From: Lumnitzera littorea
Lineage: Eukaryota; Streptophyta; Magnoliopsida; Myrtales; Combretaceae
Assembly: GCA_024138015.1 (NCBI GenBank)
Contig: JAMXBB010000011.1
Location: 72,544,522 to 72,608,521 of the forward strand
Length of the DNA: 64,000 nucleotides
Reading direction: 5' to 3'
In this document: positions 44,249 through 59,119 of the stretch, one piece after another
Position numbering within the stretch: position 1 is the first letter of the stretch
Layout of the letters: every line of letters starts with the position of its first letter
The notes under the pieces: generated by a model
Seen by the model: only the letters and a program-made list of their open reading frames with translations
What the model was told of the DNA's origin: nothing
The model's database searches: none
Position numbers and translations under genes: made by a program

Positions 44249-44316
44249 AATAATTTGAACGAATCAAATGAAAAGAGAAGCTAATAATTTGAATGAATCA
44301 AATGAGAGGAGAAGCC
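44249..44316. repeat. 34-bp tandem duplication
   Basis: Copies at 44249 and 44283: AATAATTTGAA(C/T)GAATC, AAATGA, then (A)AGAGAAGC/(G)GGAGAAGC. Confidence 0.9.
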
Positions 44317-45194
44317 TCCTATTAATAGAGTTTGGAGTTTAATCTTATTTGTCATATGGTTCCAAGATAGATGGTTGAGATTAAGTTTTGTTATTGATCC
44401 TTTATCCTCTCCTTTACTTGGATATAAGCTTAGACATGTTTATGGGTTTATGATATTTAAAGAAAGCACGTTAACATTATAAATAAGGCTACAACATTCT
44501 TAAGCTTCCTTAAGGTCCATTTAAGCCAAATGAGCTCAAAAAGGTCATTTTCGAGTCTGTTTTTCGCGTGTAAGATAACTATATAAAGTAGAAAGCCAAA
44601 AAACTGTGTCGATCCCTATTTTGAGCTTACTAAGTTAGATTTCTCTAAAACATCTCTAGTTAGACTCGATTTACTAGACTATATCATTAGCTAAAAAAAT
44701 ATATTCATTGCATTAAATTGGGTTAAAATCTAATTACTAAAATACCCCTTTATAGCGAGTTAATATGTAATTCTTAGAAACGTTTTGTTTCTAATACAAT
44801 TTGTGTAATTTTAATTCTTTTTTGCCAAAGATACTTCATTGATTGAAGCATACATGGAGTAAGAGCTATGGACCATGGGACAACCTAGATATATAATTAG
44901 CAAGTAAAAGATTGAAAAATAGAGCCTTAGGTATAGTACTCCTAAAATTATATGCATAAAACCTTTTTTTTTTTTGTTTCTATCTCTAGAGTAAACCTAA
45001 TGAGCACAATCCTCAAAGTTCACCACTTCACTAATAAATGGTGTAGTAGTGGTTATATTTTGGAGATATCTTTATACTAGGGGAAGTCTTGAAAGTTTGA
45101 ACCACAAATTTGATCCTTGAGAACTTCAAATCCTTTACTTTATAGTCATTCTTCCATGACTAAAAGATTTCATATCATACACCATAGCTCCATA

Positions 45195-45620
45195 TAAGTA
45201 CTTCGAATAGGATAATCATAAATACACCTTCTAAAATATTAGTCAAGTGAAGACAAACTCTAAACTTTTAATGTGTGATTTCCTCTTATAACTTTTGAAA
45301 ATATACAAATGAAATCCCTAAATCTTATAAAACCCCAACATCATCTTTAAAAGAGCTATAAATAACAATTTAGAGACTTTAGTTATACTTAACAATTTTA
45401 AAAACATAGTTAAGGTATAGTCAAATTTTCTGAATTTGGAGAGTTTAGTCACACTTAATCAATAGCATAGGAGATGCATGTATGATTTGTCTTCTTTTTT
45501 TTTCCTTACCACAATACTTGACTTACTAATCTTAGGACAAAGTAGAATGCATACATGTAATGTAAACATAAATATATTTGAGCAAAACTTGTTCGTTCAC
45601 TAATAAGATTGAGCAAGTAA
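45195..45620. repeat. Dispersed repeat, copy 1
   Basis: Related to 59120-59480: both contain ATTAGTCAAGTG, a TGTGA(T/C)TT piece, TTTTGAAAATATA, AAATC..TAAAAC, and a pyrimidine tract followed by ACAATAC.TGACTT. Similar 'column' repeats occur in many plant genomes; the class is undetermined. Confidence 0.55.
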
Positions 45621-46926
45621 CCATATAAGGTACCTCCATGTACATCTCTTGATTTGGTAGGTTTTCAGTGGGTATTAAGGATTACGTAATAACTTCCAAG
45701 TATAAATTTTTTGAAATATGCTCCTATAGGATAATTTATGGGTATGATGCCTTTCCACCTTGTACTTATTATAAGACCTATATTCTAAGATATAAAGGTA
45801 TAGGTTTTGAAGTACCCTATATCCAACCTATAAAAAATTATTAAATAATATTAATGAATGAATGATAAATGATAATATTATATATTTTTTAGCTAATTAA
45901 TTTTTTAGTAACAAGAGAAAAAAAAAAACACCAAAACCATAAGTTAATAACTGTAAATAGCTAAACCTAATGTCACTTCTCCCATTTTATGTTTTCATTA
46001 TTTCCTTTATTCTTACCTATTTTTCTCTCCAACTTTAGATTTTCCATTCTTTCTCCCCTATTCTTTCTCATTTGCTAAATAGTAGGATTACAAAAACTTA
46101 AAATGATGAAGACAGGAAAATTATTATTATTTTTTATTTCATAGATTTTGCATACGAATAATTTGTAATATTACCAATAAATTACTTTTTATATATTATA
46201 TAAACTTAAAATTTATAAAGAGAAAGTCAAAATTTATAGGCTTCATAAGGCACACATTTACCTTATAAATTCTATAGGCTACAAGTTATAGGGTATAGAT
46301 TTTATTATAGTCTTAAGGTGCTAATGTGAGACTTGTATTTTAACAATAAGGACATTAACTTAGGGAAGTTTAAAACATCTGTAAAAATCCACGTATCATG
46401 ACTCGAAAAACACTTTAAGACCACAAATTAGTAAAACCACCTAGCATTTAAGTATTTGAAATAGAATTATAAAATAATAATGTAAGTTAAAAGTCAAAAA
46501 TATTTTTAAATTTACCTATTAATTGCCAAAACAAGAAAACCATGAAATTTAAGATTCAATTTGACAAGATCTTGAGTCGAAATTGGTAATATAAAACTTA
46601 ATAAAATAACAAGAGACAATACTCAAAACCTCTCATATATATATGTATCTATAGGTTAATTAACTATAACAAAAAAATTCCGAACTCTTAACTTTAGAAT
46701 GTCTCTATAATCAATTTGTTTAGGGACAAAGTTAACCATAGAACCCCAAAAGTCTGTTAAAGAAACTCTACAAATTTAAATCTTGAAATGGAATATTAAA
46801 ATATTAGTATAAATTGAAATAATAAAACTGACTCATTCATTTCGTAAAATTTCGAAATATTGAAAATTGGTGTGAAATAGAAAGGGAACATAGTAGTGAC
46901 TTAAGTAAATAAGAAAATTAGTAAAT

Positions 46927-46928
<2 letters not shown>

Positions 46929-46963
<35 letters not shown>
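46929..46963. repeat. (TAA)n microsatellite
   Basis: Eleven to twelve uninterrupted TAA units. Confidence 0.95.
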
Positions 46964-48369
46964 GGGGATAAGTAACTTAGCTTATGATGTAAAAGATTTA
47001 GTAGAAGTTTCATGTAAAGATTAAAATTAATGTAAAATAATAAATATAATAAAATGTGTATAAAAAAATGGTAAATAAAAGAAAGCACATGGTTTTAAAA
47101 TATGCAACCCTGGATTATAGAAAACCATAGATAGCAAAACCATGGACATACATGGTTTTCTATATAAGCCCATAACAAAACCACTTGCCACTTAGCATAG
47201 AAAATCTAAAATGCCTTATAAATGTCTTCCATGCACCAATTCCCACTACTAATCAAATCACTATAAAAACTCCTTAGCTACTTTATGTACACTCTTTAGA
47301 CACTTGCAAATAAGAGGAAATTTGTGAGAAAATTAAATTGAACGAACTCTTTAAAAAACTTAGAAATTTAAAAAAAAATAGGTATAAATATGTGAGATTG
47401 GGATTCCAAAACTTAGGAGCAACTTAATGATGAGTAGCCACCATCACTTGCACCACTACCTAATGCCTTTTTAGGCTAGCAAGGTCCCCTCCACCATCAG
47501 TCATCGTAGTTCTAAACGTCGATAAGTTTGATACTTTACCCAATTTTCAAAATTTTGTTAAAAATATCTAATTTTGTTTAAGAATTATAGAAAAAATTAT
47601 TCTTACATAATTTTAAGCGTATTTTCATGAAAAATTATTATGTTTGTAAAACTCTTTCATTTTATATATCACCATTAAGAAATGGGCAACTTCAAACTGA
47701 TTTTTGCTTTGATTTTTAGAAACTCGAACAATAAATTTTCTTTACCAAAATTTTTATAAACACATCCTATATCATATATAAGATTGCTATGTAAAAATTT
47801 TTACAAAAACTTATTGTTTTATTTAGGTAAATTTTTCATTTATGTAAAACCGATAAATTGACATTTATAAAAATTTCACTATTTTTCAACATATTTTATT
47901 TAAATCTAACCATCAAACATTATTTAAGTAAATATTAGTTACATGGAACATGTTGATCTGAATTTTTAAGTGAAAATAAAAAATTTTATGAAAACACGGG
48001 TTTTCCGAAGCTAAACTTAATGATTTTACTTAAATGCTTATGGGGATTTTCCATTAAGTTAATTAATTAGTCTTTTTTTTTTGTTAAAAATCCTTAAAAA
48101 TCAATAGCAAATCAAAGATTTTAGTCACTACGCATGAAGTTTATTCACCTTAAGACCATGATTTTTCGACATAATACATGTATTTTAGGTACATTAGTTA
48201 ATTAGATGTGTTGAATATTCTATTTGGTTAAATTTTGAATTGTGCATGTCGATGTGAATGAGTTTCCGAACCATGCGAGTCAATATTGATAGAGTTTCGA
48301 CAAGGTTAGATATAAACAAAGTAGAGAAAAGTGTGAAAAATAGAGTTTTTAGTGAATTGGGGAAAATCT

Positions 48370-48800
48370 GGTGCTTGTAAAAGTTGCTGTAGAAGCTCTG
48401 GATGAGCTAGTGAAGGAGCTAGTAGCTGTAGAAAGTTTTGTAGAAGTTTTTATAGTTGATGGTGCAAACTATTGACTTATAGAAGGTAGTATAAAGCTTC
48501 TTTAATTAAGTTGACTATCATATTATAGTAGTAGAAACTTCAGTAGAAGGTTTCCTAGTGTAGAAACTATAACTAAAATTCTTATAGAAGGTTGTATAGA
48601 AATTCTGCCTAATATGAAACATGAGTTAAAACACTAGTAGAAGCTTGAATATAAGGTCTAATAGACAAAGAATATTAAGGACCTTAGTAGAGGTTTTAGT
48701 AGAAGGTACCACATACCTAGTAGTCCCTAGTAGAAAGTTCTGTATAATGTTCTATATCGAAGAATATAAGTTAAAACCCTAGTAAGAATTCAAGTAAAAG
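48370..48800. repeat. Cluster of GTAGAAG-type short repeats
   Basis: At least ten GTAGAAG or close variants (for example CTGTAGAAGC, TTGTAGAAGT, AGTAGAAGGT) in about 430 bases, not at a fixed period. Confidence 0.6.
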
Positions 48801-49962
48801 GTCAAAATAACATATGTAAAATTAATAACTCTTAAATATCCGTAACCAATGTCACACTCCAAAGAGGTAGAGTTATAATAGTTCTGTCGTGTAAACCATT
48901 CTAGGATAGAAGTTGACCTTATAGCCGTTATCTTAAATTTGATTTATATAAGGCGTCCACAATTAACCCGTTTTGAAGTAAACAGTTTATAGATTAAACA
49001 TGTTATTTACCTAAGAAAGTATAGAAAATATATACAAGGATTTAAATATCCCGAGTAATGTTTATAAGATTTAGTAACCATATCTTTACGTAAGTAATAC
49101 ATAAAATGATATCAAAAGATTTAAAGATAAGATCTAGATTTCAAGATTATAACTGATCCTCGTTTTATTTCCTTACTCCCTAGGATCTAATAGCTGCTAG
49201 CTTCATAGTAGCTATAAAGTCGTTTATTAACCAACACCCGCAACAATACTTATAGGGATATTAGTAACTAACCACTCAATAAGTTGAAACAAAGACATAA
49301 GACTACACATCAAGCATAGGCAAGATTATCAGTTAGATATTTATATGCAATGCAACAAATGAATGCCATCGTACAACATTTTCTAGTCTATCATGAGATT
49401 AAAGAAATTATACCCGCACTTATCCGAGTTGAAGAGTTTAATGCACATTTCAATAACTTACAACTAAACTCAGGCTTGTATAATTGAGACACCACTCCTC
49501 TTATTACTATCTTAGAATCATTGCCTTCATCTTAGTTCAACTAAGGATGAAGAAAGAACCATTATACTATCCAGTACTATTCCTTTCAAAGGAGTCGGTA
49601 TTTAATAGGAGAACCCTAAATGTTTCCCCTAACGGGTTGCAATACATGTTCAATTTAGATTTATGAGTTATATATTTAATTAAGTCCAATTTAAGGTGTG
49701 CAATCATTTCATGCAAAATAAATAATTACAGTCTCGAGCATCAAACAAGAATCATATAATCAAACCTAGAAACACGTATATACAGGCATGTGTACAATCA
49801 ACTTATCAATTAAATACATTCAAGTATAATCTTAAGCCTCAAGTACTATAAAACGGTACTCTAAAATATAATAACGTATTAATCCCAAACTTAATTGGAC
49901 TTCCCACTTGTTCACTTAATGTGCGACTCACTACAGGACTTGATCAATGTTTCCTGTAATAT

Positions 49963-50212
49963 AAATATTATTTTAGTGTTTATTTAACTATTATTTATAT
50001 TTATAGACTTTATTCTACAATTAAGATTATTATCTTTAGTTAAGGATTTTATTATATCTAATTATTCTAGTTTTTAAGTCTCTTGCAAAATATTATTTTA
50101 GTGTTTATTTAACTATTATTTACATTTATAGACTTGATTCTACAATTAAGATTATTATTTTTAGTTAAGGATTTTATTATATCTAATTATTCTAGTTTTT
50201 AAGTCTCTTGCA
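49963..50212. repeat. 125-bp tandem duplication
   Basis: Copies 49963-50087 and 50088-50212 differ at only three sites I can see (T/C, T/G, C/T). Both start AAATATTATTTTAGTGTTTA and contain ATTCTACAATTAAGATTATT. Confidence 0.95.
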
Positions 50213-53200
50213 ATTGTTCTCATTTTGAGCTAGGTTTTAAATTTGCTTCTTATGTTGCTTCTAATTCAACCTCTAAATCAAGTTCTAGTTTATCTTTTGA
50301 TTACCCTTTATTCATAATCTTATAAATGTTTTCTATCCTTTTTCTTACAATTTATTTAGGTGAATATAACCTTTGGTTCATATTTTGACTAACACTCTAA
50401 TATACTTCTATTAAACCTAATTTTGATTTTACTTTTGAATCAAATTCTGATCTAAGAATTGTCCATACTTTGACATAACCACTCGTATATATTTATATAT
50501 ATATGTATAAGTTTTAAATCATTAGTTTTAGTTTTAAATTATAATCTTCCTTAATTATTCAAGGTCTATATTTCCTATAGCCAAGTTAGTTCTAAATTAG
50601 TTTCTGATTCAATTTCTAGTTTTTGAATTAGGTTTTATTTTAGCTTTTAGTTATTGTTTTTATTTGTAAACCTTTAGAATTTCTCCCAAACCAATATATA
50701 GAATTCATCTAACTATACTTAAATATCCTAAATCTCCTATCTAGTTCATGACTAACATTGTAGTCAATACGATACATTATATTCCTAATTTAACCATCGA
50801 ATTTATTCTCGATGTAAGAAACAAACATACAGTTTTCACCTAATAACCTAAATACATATACCATATCAGATTTATATGATGTTTTTAATATTTTAATATT
50901 ATTGATTTAACCAAATATTTCTTACTTATTTAATTTCTTATATACACATATTATACATTATTACCTAATCTACACTTAAAACACATATCTAACATCCTTA
51001 ACACTACAAATATCATCTTTCATTAACACACTAAGATGTCTAATTACACCTTCCATCAAAATTTGTACCAAATTAACCTTAAATTACAAAATTAACTTAA
51101 CATATATAATTTTACCTATGATTTTAAGGCCTACAAATTAAGTAAAATTTTAGAAAATTAATTTTTGGAAAATCTCTTTATATCACTATCATATATATCC
51201 TAAGTAATATACACAAAAATTTTGAGGTCAAAATTCAAAATTACATCATTAAGATAATTTAAATCATAATCGAAAACTAGCTAGGATTTAATGATTTCTT
51301 AAGAGTAGTATATCCTGAGACCTAATTTTATTAAATTGATGTATATTTTTTTCCTAAATCTACATATAAAAATATCCTAAAATACTAAATTTCATAAATT
51401 TCTATACATATTTGATATTTTTAATAAATTAAACAAAAAATCAAAGGGGAATTAAAACTCACTAGTATTGCCAGCTTCGACCACTTTGCCCTTATCAATC
51501 GATCTAGGTGCTGTCTCCACCGTTCAATGGTGATGGCTATTCACTCTTAGGTGGTCGTCAAGTTTAGTTTCCACTCTAATGCCCTAAATGCACGTTAATT
51601 TGTCTATTTTTTAAAAAATACTCTCTCCTCTCTTTTTAATCTCTCTCTAATTTTTTTTGGACTCACAATTGACCAAAATGGATTTTGGAAGGTGTTTGTT
51701 GAATTTATAGGGTAGGTTAAGGTTTTCCTTTAATTTATTTGTTGCCAAGTATCCTTTATCTCTTTCTTTTTTACTTTTTAAATGTCCAATTCCAATTTGT
51801 TAATTTTTCCTCTTTTATTCTTAGTTTACCACACCCCATTTCCAAACAATTCTACATTTTCCCACATTTTTCTTTAATTTTCCTTAATTACTTTAGTATT
51901 ATTTAACGTATTTCAAATATTTTAAGTAATTTCAGGTATTTTTACTTATACGTAAATATATATATATAGTACAAATAAATATTCATAAATATTATTTATA
52001 TTATTTTATGATTGTTACTGTACATATAATTTATCTTTATTGATTTGTTAATTATTTTACGTATTTTTGATAAATAATGAATAATATATATATAACTAAA
52101 TATTATAATATTTAATTATTTATTTTCTTAAATCCAAACTCAAAGGATTACTCTTACTAATATTTCTAACTTCTCCATAAAATTGAGGCTCAATCGGATA
52201 ATTTACACGATTATCCTAAATTTTACAAACCGTTTTCAAACTGACCGGTAATGAGTTGATCACCAATTTTTGTAAGGCCTCACAACCAACACCTATGGCA
52301 TACTAAAAGAATGCTAAGCTAAAATAAAAATACAATACTTAAAACACTCTTACTCTAATGAAATGCGTTGAAACTGAAATTTAATTTGCAACATAGGGAT
52401 AATCAATGATAAAAGGATTGGGGCATCTGAGTTACAAAAGCGAATGGGAATTTGGATAAGTGGAATCTATACTTAATGGCATTTTGAAGTATTATATAAA
52501 GGTACTTAGAGGCTAATGTGTGTACTTGTTTGTGGTTGTAAAGTAGCTTATTATGTGCATGTGATGTATGTACTTGGAAACCGTTTGCTAAATTGTTTGA
52601 TTCTTATGCTATATGTTGTGGTTGTGTTGTTATGTTTACTTCTTGATTTGATTGTTTGCAATTGTTTAGCCAGCCCTACAATGGACTAAGCTAAACATGG
52701 ATTTAACCACTAACCTATTATGCATTGCAACCCAATAGGATAATGATTACGATTATCCAACCAAACATTGACCCTTTAACGAAGTAACAGAAATTGACCT
52801 TCCTTCACCCTCAAGGCATAACTAAGTGAGGAGAGGAGGTCAAGGTGAAGTTTGGCGCGTTGATTTGAAAAGGTCTCGAGAGAAGTAAGCTCCATTTGCA
52901 CAAGCTTGGGTTTGGTCGAAATATGCTCGAAGGCAAGCTTCTATCTCATTAAAACTCCTTAACCCGAGTTAAAGCGAACATAGTTTCTCTAACTTCATGA
53001 CGAGTTAGATAACGTCATGCAGATGGCATATGCTTGTTGTCACATCGCATCACATCTAACTAATTAAATAACAACCCTACTTAATTGTTGTGTTGTGTAT
53101 GCTTTCGTCTCTGTTCCCTCACTAAGCGGTGATTACTTATATTCCTATAGTTTTTTTGTAGGTCTTAAAAGATAAATACCAAGACCATCCAATCTTTGGG

Positions 53201-55425
53201 CGCACAAAAGATGGACAATAAGTTTGGAGTAAAGAGCAAATGGATTAAAATATTCTTGTATTATCATTATTTTGAAGTCAATTAGGTCATTCGAATGATC
53301 TAGACTAACTTGTAATATTGTATTTATCGTAAAAACAATGTTAGATTCTTTTACTAATTTTCTTATACAAAAATTTCAAGTGATTTTCATAGGAATTGTA
53401 TTAATCAAAATTCTATTTTTTCAAAGAAATATATGAAGCAAATATTACTTTAAAGTTGTTTAGTTGTATGTACCTTGTCTATACTAAATCTATGATAACA
53501 ACTGAGTGACTGGCTTCTATCATAAATTAGTGTACACGATAGGATTATTATGACTCTACCACTCTCGGGGCATGATAACTAAATGGTATATTTAAGTTCC
53601 AAATTTTGAGAACTTGTACTAGAGGCTCTATCCTATACCCCCTCACCCCTATTCTCTAGTGCATTTTGATTTACTTTTACTTTGATTTTAATATTTCATT
53701 TGTATAATATGAAAGAAGGATTTTCAGAAAGTCATTTTACATAAAACATGAAACTAATCAAGAAGTTGTTAAAACTGGTTCTAGAATAGTATCCAAAAGA
53801 AAAGGAAAAGAAATTGGAGGATAGAAATCAACCATTATAATCAATCTTAGAAATGAAGGTGTGATTTATTACAAACCTTTCTACTTATACCTAATTACTT
53901 CTTATTTTAGCTAGGGCTAGAAATATTCATAATATTTAAGTGTAAGAGATTGGTTTGGTATCACATGTTTTAAATATTAATTTTTTACTGATAAAACCCT
54001 TTAAATCTCCATCAAATTAAAAATGTCTCTCTTCTCACAAACAACTAAGAGTTAATCTTGATAAACTAGTATTATGTAGTTTAATAAATTTTTACTTTCC
54101 TATATGTTAAGTTTTTCATTTTAAGTGATTACATCATCCCTACAAATTATGTACAAATTAGAAATATTTCTAATCTTATTTATATTTTTAATATACATTA
54201 TGTTTAACTTCTTTTATTTTTAGTAAACGGGTACTATCCATGTAAATTGAAATTTAAATGCAGAAAGGAAAGTGGAAATTCTTTAATGATTAAGATTTAG
54301 AAACTCTGTAGAGAAACTGTATGAAGAATTAGGTCTATATCCTATTAAAGCTGGCCAAACAAATAAAATTAAATAAAGAAAAAAAAAATCTCGTAACCCC
54401 ATAGTGGCCCATGAACCGCCGGTATGTTGGGATAATATCTCTTTCCGGGGGTACATCAAATAGAAATAAGTTTTTAATTTTTTTCAATAAAATAATATAA
54501 GCAGAAACAAGTTAAAGCCTCACATTTTTAGGGAACTTGGTAACGGTAACACAGTTGATCAGGTCATCCTCCAGAATGTTGTCTTAACAGATCCCATTAA
54601 ATAATAACAATGTATACTCATGGGAATCTCATTTTCATATTTTATCATACCTCATGAAGGAGTCATGGACCTAATGCAGTGAATTTGAAGCAACCCCACA
54701 AGGCATGTGCGTGCTATATTGACACCTGTCCTCACTACAACCATCCTGCTCTTCACTTGTGCCACTTTTAGAAGATGGTAAGAATATCTTTAAGTTGCTG
54801 TTTCAGTAATACCATGCAGCCTGAAAAGAGAAAATAATGAACATGCAGGTTTTGCGAGGTAAGTGGGGGTGGTTTCATTATGTCCGACATGGAAGTTTTC
54901 CTTGAACATTGCATAATGCATATGTGGGCTACTTGTTCACACGCAATAATGTGCAAGTATAACCTTTTATGACTCGGATATGCAATTTAAGAAAAAAATG
55001 GAAAAAGTTTAGTCACAAGATTAAGGAGAATTGCGAATACACAGGCCTAAATTATAACGCTCAAAACCTACCACTATAATCTCAAGCCATTACCATATAC
55101 TTTATATCAAATACATTGCTAAAAAATCAGAAATAGCAATACTTTTAGGTTTCAACAATGATTTAGATATTATTTACATGTTCTCAAGGGCTATGAAGAG
55201 GAAAAATCACATTTCAAAAGTTTAGGAGGTTTATTTATACTGAATCTATAATTTAAAAGTGTATTTGTAATTCGTTCTAAAGTTAGTAGTATATCCCAAT
55301 ATTTAAAGGTATATCCAAAGGTCACTTTTGCTTCTAATTTTAGATTACTGCAGTACTTCAAAAAAATATTTTGTAAGCAAAAGGTATTTCAATGAATTGT
55401 CTACCTAGACTTTAATTGTAAAACC

Positions 55426-55428
<3 letters not shown>

Positions 55429-55454
<26 letters not shown>
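55429..55454. repeat. (TA)n microsatellite
   Basis: Thirteen TA units. Confidence 0.95.
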
Positions 55455-55456
<2 letters not shown>

Positions 55457-58400
55457 GACATGGAATTAAACAAAATTAAAAATCAAGGTAGCAATAAGTA
55501 ATAAGAATTAAAGATAGAGAGCAAATAAGTCTTTTCGTACTATAGGTATAAAAGGCCTTATTAGTCTATAGTCCCTCTTCCATACTTTTGGCTTTCTATA
55601 GGGCCTCTCTTAGTAGATCAAAGGTGGGAGAAGAGAACGTATGATATTTACAACTCTTCTCGTTATCTTGTGTTTTGATAAGCGAAAATTAGTTCTAACC
55701 AAGTATCTTGCAATTCAATAATGAAGGAGTCATCCTTATAAAGAGAAGGTGATAGACGTTGTACTTAAGGGAATCTTAAATTGGTAAACGATGCTTTTTC
55801 ATGTTAAAATGAGAATGAAAAAACATTTTTATTAATCTTGGAAGTAATTAGGTTATAGTCAGATCAATTGATCAAGCCAACATCTCAAGAGTCACAATAT
55901 TCAGGTATTCAAAAAAGATCTTCACCTAGTTTTTTTATTTTATTGTGGAATTGGTATTTTGATTTAGTTATGGTTGTTAAAAAGAAGAGGGTTGAATTAC
56001 AAATTTGATAATTGATGGTATTAAATTTTAAACATGAAGAAGAATTCGTACTTATAGAAGTTGGAGATCTTAACAGGGTTGACTTAGAGGATGGGTTGTG
56101 ATGATGATAGAGTTTTGATGTAAATAGTGGTGTTTTTGAGTAGTGGTTTGCAAAATAGGAGAATCAAGGCTGAAGATCATAGGAGTGATCTTGACTGTGA
56201 TTCTCATTGATGTATTGGAGTAAAGTATGTGCAAAGAATGGAAGCAATTGAATCAATGGCCAAGAGGATCATAGTTGAGTTCACGACTGTGATCTAAGGC
56301 GTGTTCTTGCTGTTTTTCAAAGAAGGAGGATCACAGCTAAGATTTACGATCATGATCTAGGATGTGAACATATACTTTGTCTTTTTCTTCCTATTTCTTG
56401 CTTCTTATCCTCCTAAACCTTAACTCAACTTATTTTAAACATGTTTAAGTGTTTAAGTTAGTTCTAAAACCTTAAGTTATACTAAAATATGGACACAAGA
56501 ATCTAGTAAGATAAATAAGATAACCTAGTTAGCTAAGAATACCTAGAAATAGATTCTAAAAGTAGTTATCTTTATATTGTACATCAAGTGTTCATCTTGA
56601 AAGGACTTTTAGCATAGATACTACCAATCATTCTTAAGATTCAAGTACGAGATAATTGTTTGTTGTTTGTATTGGTAAGGTAATAGCATAAACGAATTAA
56701 TTAATTATTGGACATTAGTTAAATGTGTGTTGCTTATGCTTAACCGAGCCTAAAAGACTCAGAAGATCAATGATCTTAGGATAGCACTTGCTGATCCTTG
56801 CATGACAATATCTTGAATGGAGTCTCACATGGAAATGATTAGGGTAGATTTAGGATATTTCTTGGTTTCTAGAGTATTGGGGATGACCTAGCACCGATAC
56901 TATATGGTATACATATTATGTTTGTTGATGTCATAAGTACCATTATGTTGCTTATTGGATTAAAATAAAGATAACTAAATGGATGATTGTTGCATCTTTG
57001 TATTTCACACTTGTGTATGATTAGAAATTGTATAATCATGACCATGTGTTTGCATATTTCATACTAGATTTCGGTTCACACGTATAATTTTTCAGGTACA
57101 CGTATTTGAGTGGGAATTACAAAAATTATTGAATATAGAGGCTATTACTGAGATCACTAGGTTAGGGAGCAATGATTAGTTTAACTATTATAAAGATGAC
57201 TTTTGAGTTAGGCTAATTGGTTATTTATTTATGATAAGTGTTTCTTGTTTCAAGATTTAAGAGATTTATTTAGTTTTGTTCAAAGATTAAATGGAGAATT
57301 AAATTTTATGAAATTATTTGGAGGTTAAAATATAATTGTTTAGAGACCTCTAGTAAAATTTTTACACTTGACATGTCAGTAGATGTTAGAGACACTTGGT
57401 AGGTTATAGCGTTTCAAATTCTAGAGAGTTACATTAATACGTAACTAGTTGCCCTCTTACTTTGCATACTTTGACACGTCTAACATAAGAAAGAAGATTC
57501 ATTAATGTTAATACTCCACCTGTTTAGGATGATATTAAATAAATATCAATAATGTCTATAAACATGTTAGTGATAGTGGATAGTTTTTAAAAACTACTAT
57601 TAATATTTCTACTTATTAGAAATTTATTGGTACTTACTCGTCAATAATTCATTTATATAGTGTGTTAATACTTTTGAAACTTTTCTCTCTACATATATGC
57701 ACTCTCTACCCTAGAAGCCTAGCATGGACTTTCTCATAAAGGCACTTAAAGATTGCATAAAACCAAGTAAGAGCCATTCTCTATAGTGTTTCTAGAGAGT
57801 CATAAATCTACACATCCATGTGTAGGGGAATTTAAGCAAAGATTTGTTGGATTCACCTACATTTATAAGGAAACCTATCTTAAAGATAGTTAAACAATTC
57901 TACCCTTTTGTTTATGAAGAAGTGTAAAATTAAGATTCGTAATTAGAATTTGAGATCTAAAAGATGGGATTGATTTATAAATAAAGAAAATTTTGAAATT
58001 TTGTAAAACTTGTTGATTTTACTTAAGTAAATTGTATTTATTAGAGATGATTTAACTAAGAATTATGAGTAGGAAGGAAGGATTGATTTTGGTGAAACTT
58101 GACATAAAACTTAAAATAAAGAGTTTAGGACTGTCTTGGGCAAAGGGAAAATTGATCAAAGCAAGCACAAGATCATTGCCTACTAGAAGTCTAATTAGAG
58201 AGATGGAATAAGGCAATAACTATGAACATCATCTACCTTAGTTTAGGGTAGTCAACTAGAGTCTTTTTGTTATTCCTACAGCTAAACTTTACAATACTTT
58301 AGAAATGGTCGTAGGTCCTGATAGATGGAATCCACTGAAAACAAGTGTACTTTAATTTTCTTTTTTCCTTTTTAACTCTGATCCTAATTATAAATATATT

Positions 58401-59119
58401 CTCCTAGTTTCTAAATCAATTTTGTTAAGCAAACTTTAATGGGCTATCATCTAAGTTTGATTTTTTTTTTTTTTGACTTACTTATTGTTGTAGTATAAGA
58501 TTTAGATTGCTTGATAATATTCAACTTCATGAAGTTTAGTTTCATTGTATAGCTATGGTTAGGCCCATGTTTGTATGGGTTGAAGTACGGATGCTATATG
58601 GTTGGTCATTTGGGGGTAGATATGGTCAAGCGATTTTGATGATGTAATATGTAGTTTTGTACAAAGTGGGACCAACTTACATGGGAAAAGTAGGTTGTGA
58701 ACTAAGTAATTGTATGTGGTATTAAGTTAGGAAACTCAAAGGAAACTTTTTGTGAGACTTAAACACATTGAATAAGAGGTGTTAAGTCATGGGAATAATG
58801 AATCAAAATATTAGTAGTTGAGTATGAGATGATTACGAATTGGTTATCATGCTTTGAGGTCCATCATTATATAGAATAGTACGGCAAAAGACTAATCAGT
58901 AGATGTAGGCTAAGAAATTTGGAAGAATTAGCTTCTTTTGTTCATTTGCCAAATTAAATCCATATGTTAAATGGGATATGTTGTTTACACTGTTTTGATT
59001 GCTTTAGATGTTACAGTGTTTATAACTATATTCTTTTGCTATGACAAAATTATCTATCTTTTCTAGTTACACCAATGGAATAAGAAAATCATCTAGCAAA
59101 CAAGTCACCCAGCATTCAT

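Larger units (their letters stand above)
43096..49962. other. Intergenic DNA with local duplications and microsatellites
   Basis: Contains a (TCTA)n run (43776-43790), a 34-bp duplication (44249-44316), a dispersed repeat copy (about 45195-45620), a (TAA)n run (46929-46963) and a block rich in GTAGAAG (48370-48800). The region 45715-46330 shows imperfect inverted similarity (GTATAGG/CTATA-type arms) and may be a decayed MITE. No gene is recognised. Frames such as 43265-43513 and 49484-49666 lack family features. Confidence 0.4.

Noticed and set aside
51440..53330. Possible large LTR fragment
   Set aside because: Composition and phrases are LTR-like but no paired LTR, primer site, polypurine tract or duplication was found.
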